Below, in pieces: positions 16,701 to 24,832 of a stretch of 64,000 nt of DNA. The translations under genes and the position numbers were made by a program. Position 1 is the stretch's first letter, and every line of letters begins with the position of its first letter. The stretch covers positions 89,086 through 153,085 of the forward strand of contig NZ_JAKVIO010000006.1 of assembly GCF_022601895.1 (NCBI RefSeq), read 5' to 3'. The stretch is from Sphingomonas sp. LaA6.9. GTDB taxonomy: Bacteria > Pseudomonadota > Alphaproteobacteria > Sphingomonadales > Sphingomonadaceae. The notes beneath the pieces are model-generated. The model saw only the letters and a list, made by a program, of their open reading frames with translations, was not told the origin of the DNA and ran no database searches.

Positions 16701-18779
16701 ATGCGAACAATGAAGCTCGCGTTCGCGACCGCAGCGCTGCTTGCCGCGCCCGCGCTCCTGGCCCAGACCGGCGACGACACCGGATTTCTCGAGTTCCCGA
16801 TTGCGACCGACGTCAGCAATGCGGACGTCCCGGCCTTCGCGTGGCTGGTGCGCCAGGGCGAAAACAGCACGCTGATGTTCGCACGAACGCCGGATTTCAA
16901 GCCGGTGAAGCTCTTCGCCCAGGCGGATGTCGACGGACAGCCGATCACCAGCGTCTCCCTCTCGCCTGACGGCAGGTTCGTCGCCTTCCAGACCGGCGTT
17001 CCATTCGGCGGAAGCGGGGAAGGCTTCAACCCCGCAAGCTTGGTCGAGGCCCCGAAGCCGACGCTCTGGGTAATGGCCACTGACGCCGGCGCCAAACCCG
17101 TCAGGATCGGCGTCGGCTTCAGCCCGAGGTTCGCGCCCGACGGGAAGCGGATGCTTTACCGACAGGGACGCGACCTCTGGGCGGTGGACCTTGCAGACCC
17201 GTCGGCGAAGCCGGCGATGCTGGTGCCGGGCGGCGCCGCGTTCGGCCAGGGGGTGTGGGCCAAGGACGGCAAATCGATCATTTTCGCGCAGGACCGCGGC
17301 GGCTGGTCCTTTCTTGGCCGGTTTACGCTGGGCGAAGACCGGATTCACTGGCTGGTCACGGGCGCCGACCGGCTGAGTTCGCCTGTCCTTTCGCCCGACG
17401 GCGCCAGCGTTGCCTATCTGCGCTGGCCCGGCCGCCAGCACACGGTCACCTATGATCTGACCGAAAACCAGCCGTTCGCGGTCGAGACCGTCGATCTCGC
17501 CAGCGGACAGGTGCGGACGCTGTACGAGGCGACGGGCAAGTCGGGATCGCAACTGTCGGACGATCCCGAAGGGGATCTGCGCTGGGCCGACGACCGCAAC
17601 ATCGTTTTCCGGTCGGAACATGACGGCTGGGCGCGGCTCTATGCGGTGGCGCGGGGCGGCGGCACGCCGCGCGCGCTCACGCCCGCGAACTGCGAGGTCG
17701 CGGAAAGCGAGCTCGCCGGCGCCGACACGCTGTTCGTCGTCCACAATTGTCGCGATATCGACACGCGCCAGCTCTCCAGCATCACTGTGTCGTCGGGCCG
17801 GGAACGCGAGATCGCGAGCCGCGACGTCGTCATGGGGCTGGCCGGAGCGGTCGGCGACGGCCGCTACGTCGCGTTCACCGGCGGCAATGCCGAGGACGCG
17901 CCCCTGCTGCGCGTGCTGGACCTGAAGTCGGGGAAGCTGGCGCTGGCCGAAAAGCCGACCGACTACGGCTATGCGCACCACTTCAGCGCGCCGGCGCCGC
18001 AAGTGGTACGGATCAAGGCGAGCGACGGGGGAACCGTGCCGGCGCAGCTGTTCCTGCCGAGCAAGCCGGGGCCGCATCCGGCGTTGGTCTATGTTCATGG
18101 CGGCCCGCCGCGGCAGATGTTTCCGGCGTTCCACTTCGGAAGCTACTACGCCAGCGACTTCGCGGTGAACCGGCATCTCGCGGAACTCGGCTATGTTGTC
18201 GTCAGCATCAACTATCGCTCCGGAGTCGGCTATGGCCGTGCCTTCCGCGAGGCGCCCGAGCGCGCCTGGCGGGGCGCATCCGAATATAACGACGTCCTTG
18301 GCACGGGGCGCTGGCTGGCGCAGCGCGACGATGTTGACGCAAAGCGGATCGGGATCTGGGGCGGCTCCTATGGCGGGCTGCTGACCGCCCAGGCGCTTGC
18401 GCGAAATTCGGACGTGTTCGCGGCCGGGATCGCGGTGCACGGGGTATATGACTGGTCGTGGCCGTCGCCGACACCGGGGCACCAGAATCCGAGCAGGCTC
18501 TTCGGCGTCTCCGAGGCCGACAAGCCGCTGGCCTTCCGGTCGTCGCCGCTTGGCGCCATTGCAGGATGGACATCGCCGGTGCTGCTGGTGAGCGGCGATC
18601 GCGACATGAACGTGGACGTGCTCGAGACGGTCGATCTGCACCAGAAACTGCGCGCCAAGGGGGTGGACGTGCGCACCGTGATCATCCCGGGCGAGGCTCA
18701 CGACATGATCCGCCACTCAAGCTGGCTGGAATTGTGGGGCGAGAGCCGCCGTTTTCTCCAGGAGAAGCTTGGGAAGTAA
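16701..18779 (+). CDS. Exported prolyl-oligopeptidase-family (S9) peptidase
   Basis: The ATG at 16701 is preceded by GAAGGA and gives 692 residues with a signal peptide (LAFATAALLAAPALLAQ). An N-terminal beta-propeller-like region of WD40/PD40 type repeats (LSPDGRFVAF, SPRFAPDGKRMLY, LSPDGASVAYL) precedes an alpha/beta-hydrolase domain with the serine nucleophile in IWGGSYGGL, Asp in SGDRDMN and His in GEAHDM. It likely trims peptides in the periplasm. A D-aminoacylase-like gene follows in the same direction, consistent with peptide or amino-acid salvage. Confidence 0.9.
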   Translation: MRTMKLAFATAALLAAPALLAQTGDDTGFLEFPIATDVSNADVPAFAWLVRQGENSTLMFARTPDFKPVKLFAQADVDGQPITSVSLSPDGRFVAFQTGVPFGGSGEGFNPASLVEAPKPTLWVMATDAGAKPVRIGVGFSPRFAPDGKRMLYRQGRDLWAVDLADPSAKPAMLVPGGAAFGQGVWAKDGKSIIFAQDRGGWSFLGRFTLGEDRIHWLVTGADRLSSPVLSPDGASVAYLRWPGRQHTVTYDLTENQPFAVETVDLASGQVRTLYEATGKSGSQLSDDPEGDLRWADDRNIVFRSEHDGWARLYAVARGGGTPRALTPANCEVAESELAGADTLFVVHNCRDIDTRQLSSITVSSGREREIASRDVVMGLAGAVGDGRYVAFTGGNAEDAPLLRVLDLKSGKLALAEKPTDYGYAHHFSAPAPQVVRIKASDGGTVPAQLFLPSKPGPHPALVYVHGGPPRQMFPAFHFGSYYASDFAVNRHLAELGYVVVSINYRSGVGYGRAFREAPERAWRGASEYNDVLGTGRWLAQRDDVDAKRIGIWGGSYGGLLTAQALARNSDVFAAGIAVHGVYDWSWPSPTPGHQNPSRLFGVSEADKPLAFRSSPLGAIAGWTSPVLLVSGDRDMNVDVLETVDLHQKLRAKGVDVRTVIIPGEAHDMIRHSSWLELWGESRRFLQEKLGK

Positions 18780-18832
18780 CAGTATCCAGTTAGCTCGGCC
18801 GGGATGAGCCGTCGCGATTAATGGGAGGGGAT

Positions 18833-20467
18833 ATGAAGAAGTTGCTGCTGGCCACGGTCGCATCCTTGCTGATTTCGAACGCGGCGCCGACGCCTGCCGA
18901 ATACGACATCGTGATCCGCGGCGGGCGGGTGCTCGACGGCGCCGGCAACCCCTGGGTGCAGGCCGATGTCGCGATCAAGGACGGTCGCATCGTCAAAGTC
19001 GGTCAGGTCGTCGAGGCCGGACGCAAGGAGGTGGACGCGCGCGGCCGCTATGTCTCCCCCGGCTTCATAGACATGCAGGACCAGTCCGGCCGCGGGATTC
19101 TGGATACCGGCGCCGAGAGCAAACTGCGCCAGGGCGTTACCAGCCTGATTGCCGGCGAAGGCGGAACCCCCGTGCCCGCTGACGAGATCGCCGGCTGGTT
19201 CGGCCAGATGGAAAAGAAGGGCATCCCGGTCAATTTCGGCACTTATTACGGCGCAGTCCAGGCACGCTCGAAAGTGATGGCTGACCGTGCGGGCACGCCC
19301 ACGCCCGAACAGATCGAGGTGATGCGGCAGGAGGTCGCGACCGCGATGCGCGCGGGGGTATTCGGCATCAGCACCGCTCTCATCTATGCGCCCGCCACCT
19401 TTCAGTCCAAGGCCGATCTGATCGAACTCGCCAAGGTCGCGGGCCAGTGCGGCGGCTTTTATGTCACGCATATGCGCGATGAATCTGACAAGTTGCTGCC
19501 CGCGATCCAGGAAGCGATCGAGATTGGAGAGGGAGGCGGCACCAAGGTGGAGATCTACCACCTCAAGGCGGCCTACCAGCCCAAATGGGGCAAGCTCATG
19601 CCGCAGGCCGTCGCGGCAATCGAGGCCGCCCGCGCGCGCGGCGTGGACATCGCGGCGGATATGTATGTCTACACTGCGGGTGGCACAGGCCTGAACGTCA
19701 CCGTGCCCAGCTGGGTGTGGGCGGACGGTCGCGACAAGGGACTGGAGCGGCTGCGCGATCCAGCAGTTCGAGCGCGCATCAAGAAGGAGGTCGCGGCCGG
19801 GTCGCAGCCCGACTGGTCCAACCTGGTCGCCGCATCCGGCGGATGGGACCATGTCATGCTGGCCGGCTCCTACAGCCCCGACTATGCGCAATATGAAGGC
19901 AAGAGCATCGCCTATATCGGCAAGCAGCTGAAGAAGGACCCGGCCGACGTTGCCTGGGACATCGTGCTTGCCGCCCAGCCGAAGCGGGCGGGCGCGCTCT
20001 ACTTCATGATGAGCGAGAAGGATGTTGAGACCGCGCTCCGCCAGCCCTGGATCAGCATCGGCAGCGACGCCGGCGCTACCGACGAGATGAGCGCACCCAA
20101 TGGCGGCGTGGGCCGGGCGCATCCGCGCTCCTATGGCAATTTCGTCCGCGTCATCGCCGAATATGTGAAGAAGCGGCATGTGCTCACGCTGGAGGACGCG
20201 GTGCGCAAGATGACCGGTTGGCCCGCGCAGCGCATGGGCCTGCGCGATCGTGGGCTGATCCGCGAAGGGATGCGCGCCGACGTGATCGTGTTCGACCTCG
20301 ACAAGCTTCAGGACGTCGCCACCTATGAGCGGCCGGTCGCTACGCCCGTCGGTATCGACGACGTGATCGTCAACGGGGTCGCCGCCATCGAAGGCGGCAG
20401 GATGACGGGCGCTCGCTCAGGCCAGGTACTGCGACATCCCTGCAACCTGCCGGCGCCTCCGGGCTGA
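18833..20467 (+). CDS. D-aminoacylase-like amidohydrolase (atypical metal motif)
   Basis: From the ATG at 18833, behind GGGAGGGG, the product is 544 residues with a signal-like start. The amidohydrolase fold is clear: DIVIRGGRVLDGAGNP, SPGFIDMQDQS, FYVTHMRDES, SIGSDAGATDE and WPAQRMGLRDRGLIREGMRADV. The family hydrolyses N-acyl-D-amino acids. The usual HxH metal motif after GFID is QDQ (residues 82-84), and the position of the D-aminoacylase cysteine ligand reads AGEGG (E109). Downstream His residues and the Asp are kept. Activity and metal use are therefore uncertain. Confidence 0.82.
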   Translation: MKKLLLATVASLLISNAAPTPAEYDIVIRGGRVLDGAGNPWVQADVAIKDGRIVKVGQVVEAGRKEVDARGRYVSPGFIDMQDQSGRGILDTGAESKLRQGVTSLIAGEGGTPVPADEIAGWFGQMEKKGIPVNFGTYYGAVQARSKVMADRAGTPTPEQIEVMRQEVATAMRAGVFGISTALIYAPATFQSKADLIELAKVAGQCGGFYVTHMRDESDKLLPAIQEAIEIGEGGGTKVEIYHLKAAYQPKWGKLMPQAVAAIEAARARGVDIAADMYVYTAGGTGLNVTVPSWVWADGRDKGLERLRDPAVRARIKKEVAAGSQPDWSNLVAASGGWDHVMLAGSYSPDYAQYEGKSIAYIGKQLKKDPADVAWDIVLAAQPKRAGALYFMMSEKDVETALRQPWISIGSDAGATDEMSAPNGGVGRAHPRSYGNFVRVIAEYVKKRHVLTLEDAVRKMTGWPAQRMGLRDRGLIREGMRADVIVFDLDKLQDVATYERPVATPVGIDDVIVNGVAAIEGGRMTGARSGQVLRHPCNLPAPPG

Positions 20468-20644
20468 GCGGAGCGACTACACCAGGGCGATCCATCGCGA
20501 ACCGGGAATGTATGGCGCGTCGCTGCGGCTCGCGGCTGCCGAATAATTGGCAAGCGGCTTTGGGTGCTGCCGCAATATTCCTAAAATGCCTTGTGAGCAT
20601 GTGGCAATTCGCGTGTCGCAGTGCGCACAGGGAATCCGCTTGCC

Positions 20645-22879
20645 ATGCGAAATCTGTCTGAACTGAAACGGCCCCGCGGCGCGATGATCATCGCCGCGAT
20701 TTCCGCCGTCAGCTTCGTCGGCATGGCGGGGGTATGGAGCGCCGGTATCTCGATGAACCGATTTGCGCGCGACAGTCAGTCACGCCTTATCGAGAATCTG
20801 ATCACGCGCAGCGTTCACAGGAATATCGAGCAACTGCGCCTGTCGAGCTCCAGAAAGGAGCTTCCCGAAAAAATCCGAAATATCGAGACGCCGGACGCGC
20901 TCGAATGGCTCGACCGCGAAATTGGCGCGGTGCACGCGGATGACTTCGACCAGCAATCTGTCGGCATCATGGGGCCCGGCGGCGCGATGTACGCCTTTGC
21001 GCCCCTTGAGCACGGTTCGCTCGAGAAGCTGAACGCGCTGGAACGACACACGGAGCTGGTCGTCGCGAATCTTCGCAACACCAGCGCACATCCCCTCGTC
21101 GAGCGAGACACGGGGTATCCGGAAATCGAAGCCAAATACGAAGATCCAACCAACCGCCGGGCGGCGCGGTGGGACGTTCATGTCATGGAGATCGATCGGG
21201 CGCCCGCTATCGTGGGGGCGGCGCGCATCGGAAACGCCGATGCCGCAAATCTTCTGGTGAGCGTCACACCGATCAGTGCCGACCGGATTGAAATGATCGG
21301 GCGGACATTGATGCTCGGCGATCTCAAGGGCATCAAGGCCGGGTCCCCCACACCCGATGGCTATGCCGAGTTCGTCATCCGGGCCGATGACGGGAAACCG
21401 ATCAGCAAGCTCGTCTGGCAGCCGCAGACACCGGGAAACGCATTGCTCTACGGCATCCTGCCGGCGATGTTCGCGATGGTCGTTATCTTCATCCTGCTGT
21501 TCGCAATCGCGGTCCGGCGGCTGCATGTCCTGAACGAACAGGCGGTCAGCAACAGTCGCCGCGCGCTCTACCTCGCGAATTTCGATCCGCTGTCCGGACT
21601 CTCGAACCGACGCAATCTGGGCGAGTATCTCGACAAGCTCGTCGGGCGACGCCGCTGCCAGATCGCGTTCGTCGATCTCGACGATTTCAAGCTGATCAAC
21701 GACACCATGGGACATTCCGCCGGAGACGAGATCGTCCAGAAAATCGCTGGCCGCCTGACCGCGACCTTCGCGGGTGACGACTATCTTGTCGCCCGGTTGG
21801 GCGGTGACGAGTTTGCGATCGTGGACAGTTCGGTAGAGCGCGATCCCCACCACCTGGGCGGGCAGATCATGCAGCTGGTGTCCGAAAAGCTGCAGGTCGA
21901 AAAGACCGCTTTGACGATCAGCCTTTCGGCTGGAATCGCGCAGTCACCCGAGTTCGGCGCAACGGTGTCGGAGTTGATGCGCAACGCCGATATCGCGCTC
22001 TATGCCGCGAAGGCCGAAGGCAAGGGCGCCTATGCCATCTACTCGCACGAGCTGGGCCGCCTGGTCGAGCAGCGCCGCGAACGCGAGGATCTGCTGGCCC
22101 GCGCGATCGACGACTATGCATTCGAGCTCCACTATCAGCCGATCGTTTGCCTCGCGACCGACCTGCCGACGAGCATCGAGGCGCTGGTCCGGCTCAAGGG
22201 GCACCACAATCTCACCCCCGATATCTTCATTCCCATAGTCGAGAATATGGGCCTCATGCCCAGGCTCGGGGAATGGATCATCAAGACCGCGTTCGAAGAT
22301 TCGCTGAAATGGCCGGGCGTGCATACGTCGATCAATCTGTCGCCGTTGCAGATCCAGAACGCCGATCTGCTGGCGATAGTCGATCAGCACAAGGCGGAGT
22401 TCGACATCGATCCCGCGACGATCATCTTCGAGATCACCGAGGGCGTCCTGCTCGACAAGACGCAGCATGTCCGCAGCGTGCTCGACGGGCTCAAGGCGCG
22501 CGGATACAAGATCGCGCTGGACGATTTCGGGACGGGCTATTCGTCGCTGAGCTATCTCGGCGACATGAACATCGATCGCCTGAAGCTCGATCAGAGCTTC
22601 GTGCGCGGCGGCCGGATACGCGAGGCGCGAAACGCGACGCTCGTGAAGGCGGTCATCGACATCGGCCGCAACCTCGGTATCGAGGTGGTGGCCGAAGGCG
22701 TCGAGGATCTTGCCGAGGTCGAGGCGCTGCGCCTGTGGGGCTGCAGCCATGTGCAGGGCTATCTGCTTTCCAAGGCGGTGCCGCCCAATGCCGCGGTAAA
22801 GCGCCTGCGCGATCTGATGGACAAGGCGCGCAGTTCCGAACTGCCGCGCGACCGGACCCGCAAGCTTACCGTCATCTGA
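20645..22879 (+). CDS. Membrane GGDEF-EAL c-di-GMP protein
   Basis: The 744-residue protein has a membrane helix near residues 15-38, a periplasmic sensor region to ~275 (CHASE4-like by layout), and a second helix (ILPAMFAMVVIFILLFAIAV). A GGDEF domain with intact ARLGGDEFAIV follows, then an EAL domain with EALVR, NLSPLQ, FEITEG, DDFGTGYSSL and VVAEGVED all present. Both synthesis and hydrolysis of c-di-GMP are possible. No clear RxxD inhibitory site precedes GGDEF. A GTG at 20621 is an alternative start. A second diguanylate cyclase follows. Confidence 0.92.
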   Translation: MRNLSELKRPRGAMIIAAISAVSFVGMAGVWSAGISMNRFARDSQSRLIENLITRSVHRNIEQLRLSSSRKELPEKIRNIETPDALEWLDREIGAVHADDFDQQSVGIMGPGGAMYAFAPLEHGSLEKLNALERHTELVVANLRNTSAHPLVERDTGYPEIEAKYEDPTNRRAARWDVHVMEIDRAPAIVGAARIGNADAANLLVSVTPISADRIEMIGRTLMLGDLKGIKAGSPTPDGYAEFVIRADDGKPISKLVWQPQTPGNALLYGILPAMFAMVVIFILLFAIAVRRLHVLNEQAVSNSRRALYLANFDPLSGLSNRRNLGEYLDKLVGRRRCQIAFVDLDDFKLINDTMGHSAGDEIVQKIAGRLTATFAGDDYLVARLGGDEFAIVDSSVERDPHHLGGQIMQLVSEKLQVEKTALTISLSAGIAQSPEFGATVSELMRNADIALYAAKAEGKGAYAIYSHELGRLVEQRREREDLLARAIDDYAFELHYQPIVCLATDLPTSIEALVRLKGHHNLTPDIFIPIVENMGLMPRLGEWIIKTAFEDSLKWPGVHTSINLSPLQIQNADLLAIVDQHKAEFDIDPATIIFEITEGVLLDKTQHVRSVLDGLKARGYKIALDDFGTGYSSLSYLGDMNIDRLKLDQSFVRGGRIREARNATLVKAVIDIGRNLGIEVVAEGVEDLAEVEALRLWGCSHVQGYLLSKAVPPNAAVKRLRDLMDKARSSELPRDRTRKLTVI

Positions 22880-22963
22880 CGCCAGTGGTGTCCTGGCCTG
22901 TTCCGGAGTGGGATCCTGTGCGCGCGCCGTACGGTCGGGCCGGCGATCGTCTACAATAGCATT

Positions 22964-23962
22964 GTGAACAATGCGATGCTCAAAGATCTGAATCCCGAGG
23001 CGGACCAGGAATCGGCTGTCAGGCAGATTCTCGTATTCCTGAGGCGTCATGGTCTCGACATCCGCCCCGAGCACTATGAACTTGGCTATCGCCTGATCGT
23101 TGATCGCGATCCGCTCATCATCGCCGCAGCCCAGCGCGCGATCGAGGCGGGACGCCCGGTTGCGACGACCGACATGAAGGCTTCGCTGCGGCAGGCGGGC
23201 GCGGGGGAGCAGCGCGCGCGCGAATTGACGGTCGAGGTCGATCGCAACGCGGCCTCGCTTCAGGACATCCTCAGTCGAAGCCAGTCCGCGGCGCGCGACT
23301 ATAGCGACGCCCTGCAGGGAAGCGTGCAGGACCTGGCTGCGGCTGCGCGCGGAGAGTCGATTTCAAGTCTGGTCGACATCGCGGGCCGGATGCTGGCGCG
23401 CGCGACCCAGGCGGAAGCTGAGCTGGCCGAAGCCCGCACGGAGGTCGACGGGCTTCGCGAGCACCTGGCCGAGGCGCGCAATGTCGCGCGTCAGGACCCG
23501 CTGACCCAGCTGCCAAATCGCCGGGCGTTCGAGGAAAAATGCTTCGCCGAGCTCAGCATTGGCAACAACCTCACGATCGCCATCTGCGACATCGATCGAT
23601 TCAAATATATCAACGACACGCATGGTCATAACATCGGTGACCGCGTGCTGCAGTTCGTTGCGGGCTGCCTGGAAAAGACGTGCGAGGAGCATTTTGTTGC
23701 GCGCCTGGGCGGCGAGGAGTTCGTGGTCCTGATGTCGGCCACCAACATGATGACCGCGCACCGGATCATCGATGCCGCGCGCAGGGACGTCAACGCGCAC
23801 GACCTCAAGATCCGCGAAAGCGGGGTCTATATTGGCGCAATTTCCTTCTCGGCGGGGCTGGCGATCGGCGGGAAGGGCGAGCCCCCCGCCGACATATTGA
23901 AGCGCGCCGACGAAAACCTGTATCAGGCCAAGAATTCGGGACGCAACAAGGTCGTATTCTGA
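22964..23962 (+). CDS. Cytoplasmic diguanylate cyclase (GGEEF)
   Basis: The 332-residue product has no membrane segment. The N-terminal ~170 residues are helical, with a probable coiled coil (ARATQAEAELAEARTEVDGLREHLAEA) leading into a GGDEF domain. That domain has DPLTQLPNRRAFEEK, the substrate-binding DIDRFKYINDTHGHNIGD and the active site ARLGGEEFVVL. It makes c-di-GMP. The start is a GTG inside a small inverted repeat; an ATG at 22976 is a possible alternative. It lies 84 bases after the GGDEF-EAL gene, so the two are probably co-expressed. Confidence 0.92.
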   Translation: MNNAMLKDLNPEADQESAVRQILVFLRRHGLDIRPEHYELGYRLIVDRDPLIIAAAQRAIEAGRPVATTDMKASLRQAGAGEQRARELTVEVDRNAASLQDILSRSQSAARDYSDALQGSVQDLAAAARGESISSLVDIAGRMLARATQAEAELAEARTEVDGLREHLAEARNVARQDPLTQLPNRRAFEEKCFAELSIGNNLTIAICDIDRFKYINDTHGHNIGDRVLQFVAGCLEKTCEEHFVARLGGEEFVVLMSATNMMTAHRIIDAARRDVNAHDLKIRESGVYIGAISFSAGLAIGGKGEPPADILKRADENLYQAKNSGRNKVVF

Positions 23963-23992
23963 AAGGCCCCGCGGAGGACGCGCCCGATTGCG

Positions 23993-24253
23993 CTATTCGG
24001 ACGACGCCGTCCAGATCGCGGCAGATTCGGCATAGGCTTCGAGTTCGCGCCAATGACGATCCCAGCCCGGTCCGCGCTGGCTTTTGGGGATCTCCATTTC
24101 CACCCAGTTGCGTGCCCTGGTGACCGGATTGAGCGGCGGGGACTGAAGACGAAGCAGGACATCGCGTATCTCGGCAGGCGGCCCCGCATGGATCGCGGCG
24201 TCGTTCGCCACCGGCGGTATCGGGGCTTCATCGGAGGCTGCGCGTTCAGGCAT
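23993..24253 (-). CDS. Small hypothetical protein
   Basis: I do not recognise this 86-residue product. It is soluble, with a Pro/Ala-rich N-terminal third followed by RDVLLRLQSPPLNPVTRARNWVEMEIPKSQRGPGWDRHWRELEAYAESAAIW, which looks like a genuine amphipathic, Trp-containing sequence. No good ribosome site is visible, and overlapping frames are open on both strands, so coding status is moderate. It lies between a diguanylate cyclase and a CsaA-like gene. Confidence 0.4.
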   Translation of the reverse strand: MPERAASDEAPIPPVANDAAIHAGPPAEIRDVLLRLQSPPLNPVTRARNWVEMEIPKSQRGPGWDRHWRELEAYAESAAIWTASSE

Positions 24254-24301
24254 GCATGATCGCCATAGGCGCGCATGCCTTGTTGCTCAAATTTATTGTT
24301 C

Positions 24302-24348
24302 TCACCTTTGTCAGGTGATTATGACCGCCCGGAATGAAGGGCGGTCAT
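24302..24348 (+). promoter_or_regulatory. Two tandem hairpins in the csaA leader
   Basis: TCACCT (24302-24307) pairs with AGGTGA (24313-24318). Three bases later ATGACCGCCC (24321-24330) pairs with GGGCGGTCAT (24339-24348). Both stems are perfect. The second ends 20 bases before the CsaA-like start codon, just upstream of its AGGGA ribosome site. No T-run follows, so a leader regulatory role is more likely than termination. Confidence 0.45.
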
Positions 24349-24368
24349 GCCAAAGGGATTTGTTCTGG

Positions 24369-24740
24369 ATGCACATGAACCATGATGCCTCGGCGCCGGC
24401 CGCCGATCCGATCGGCTTCGATCAGTTTCTCGCGGTCGACATCCGCATCGGCACGATCGTCGAGGCCGAGCCCTATCCCGAGGCGCGCAAGCCGTCGGTG
24501 AAGCTCGTCATCGATTTCGGTGCCGTGATCGGGCGCAGGAAATCATCGGCTCAGATAGTCGCCAACTACCCGCTCGACGCGCTGGTGGGACGCCAGGTGG
24601 CGGCAGTGGTCAATTTTCCGCCGCGCCAGATCGGCAGGTTCATGTCGGAGGTGCTGACCCTGGGCTTTCCCGACGCCGAGGGAGAGGTGGTGCTCTTCGC
24701 CCCCGACAAGCGCGTGCCCGATGGCGGACGGCTCTTCTAG
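24369..24740 (+). CDS. csaA: CsaA-like tRNA-binding-domain protein
   Basis: The 123-residue protein is almost entirely one OB-fold tRNA-binding (Trbp111/CsaA) domain: FDQFLAVDIRIGTIVEAEPYPEARKPSVKLVIDFG, then SSAQIVANYPLDALVGRQVAAVVNFPPRQIGRFMSEVLTLGF. CsaA proteins bind tRNA and in Bacillus act as secretion chaperones. A second ATG two codons later is an equally possible start; the frame is open to 24252, but that part shows no family similarity. It precedes the MHS transporter gene by 92 bases. Confidence 0.9.
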   Translation: MHMNHDASAPAADPIGFDQFLAVDIRIGTIVEAEPYPEARKPSVKLVIDFGAVIGRRKSSAQIVANYPLDALVGRQVAAVVNFPPRQIGRFMSEVLTLGFPDAEGEVVLFAPDKRVPDGGRLF

Positions 24741-24832
24741 GGCGCATAATCCCGACAACTGATCGCAGCCGCTTGCGGGCCTTGGAAATCGCCTTAATGC
24801 TGCGCGCAAACAGATGTGGAGAGCGGGGGATT

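Noticed and set aside
16641..18716. 691-codon minus-strand frame opposite the S9 peptidase
   Set aside because: The peptidase has a complete catalytic triad and a signal peptide; the opposite frame is a GC-bias artefact.
24321..24348. Rho-independent terminator before the CsaA-like gene
   Set aside because: No T-run follows and the hairpin abuts the ribosome site; there is also no upstream plus-strand gene close enough to end there.
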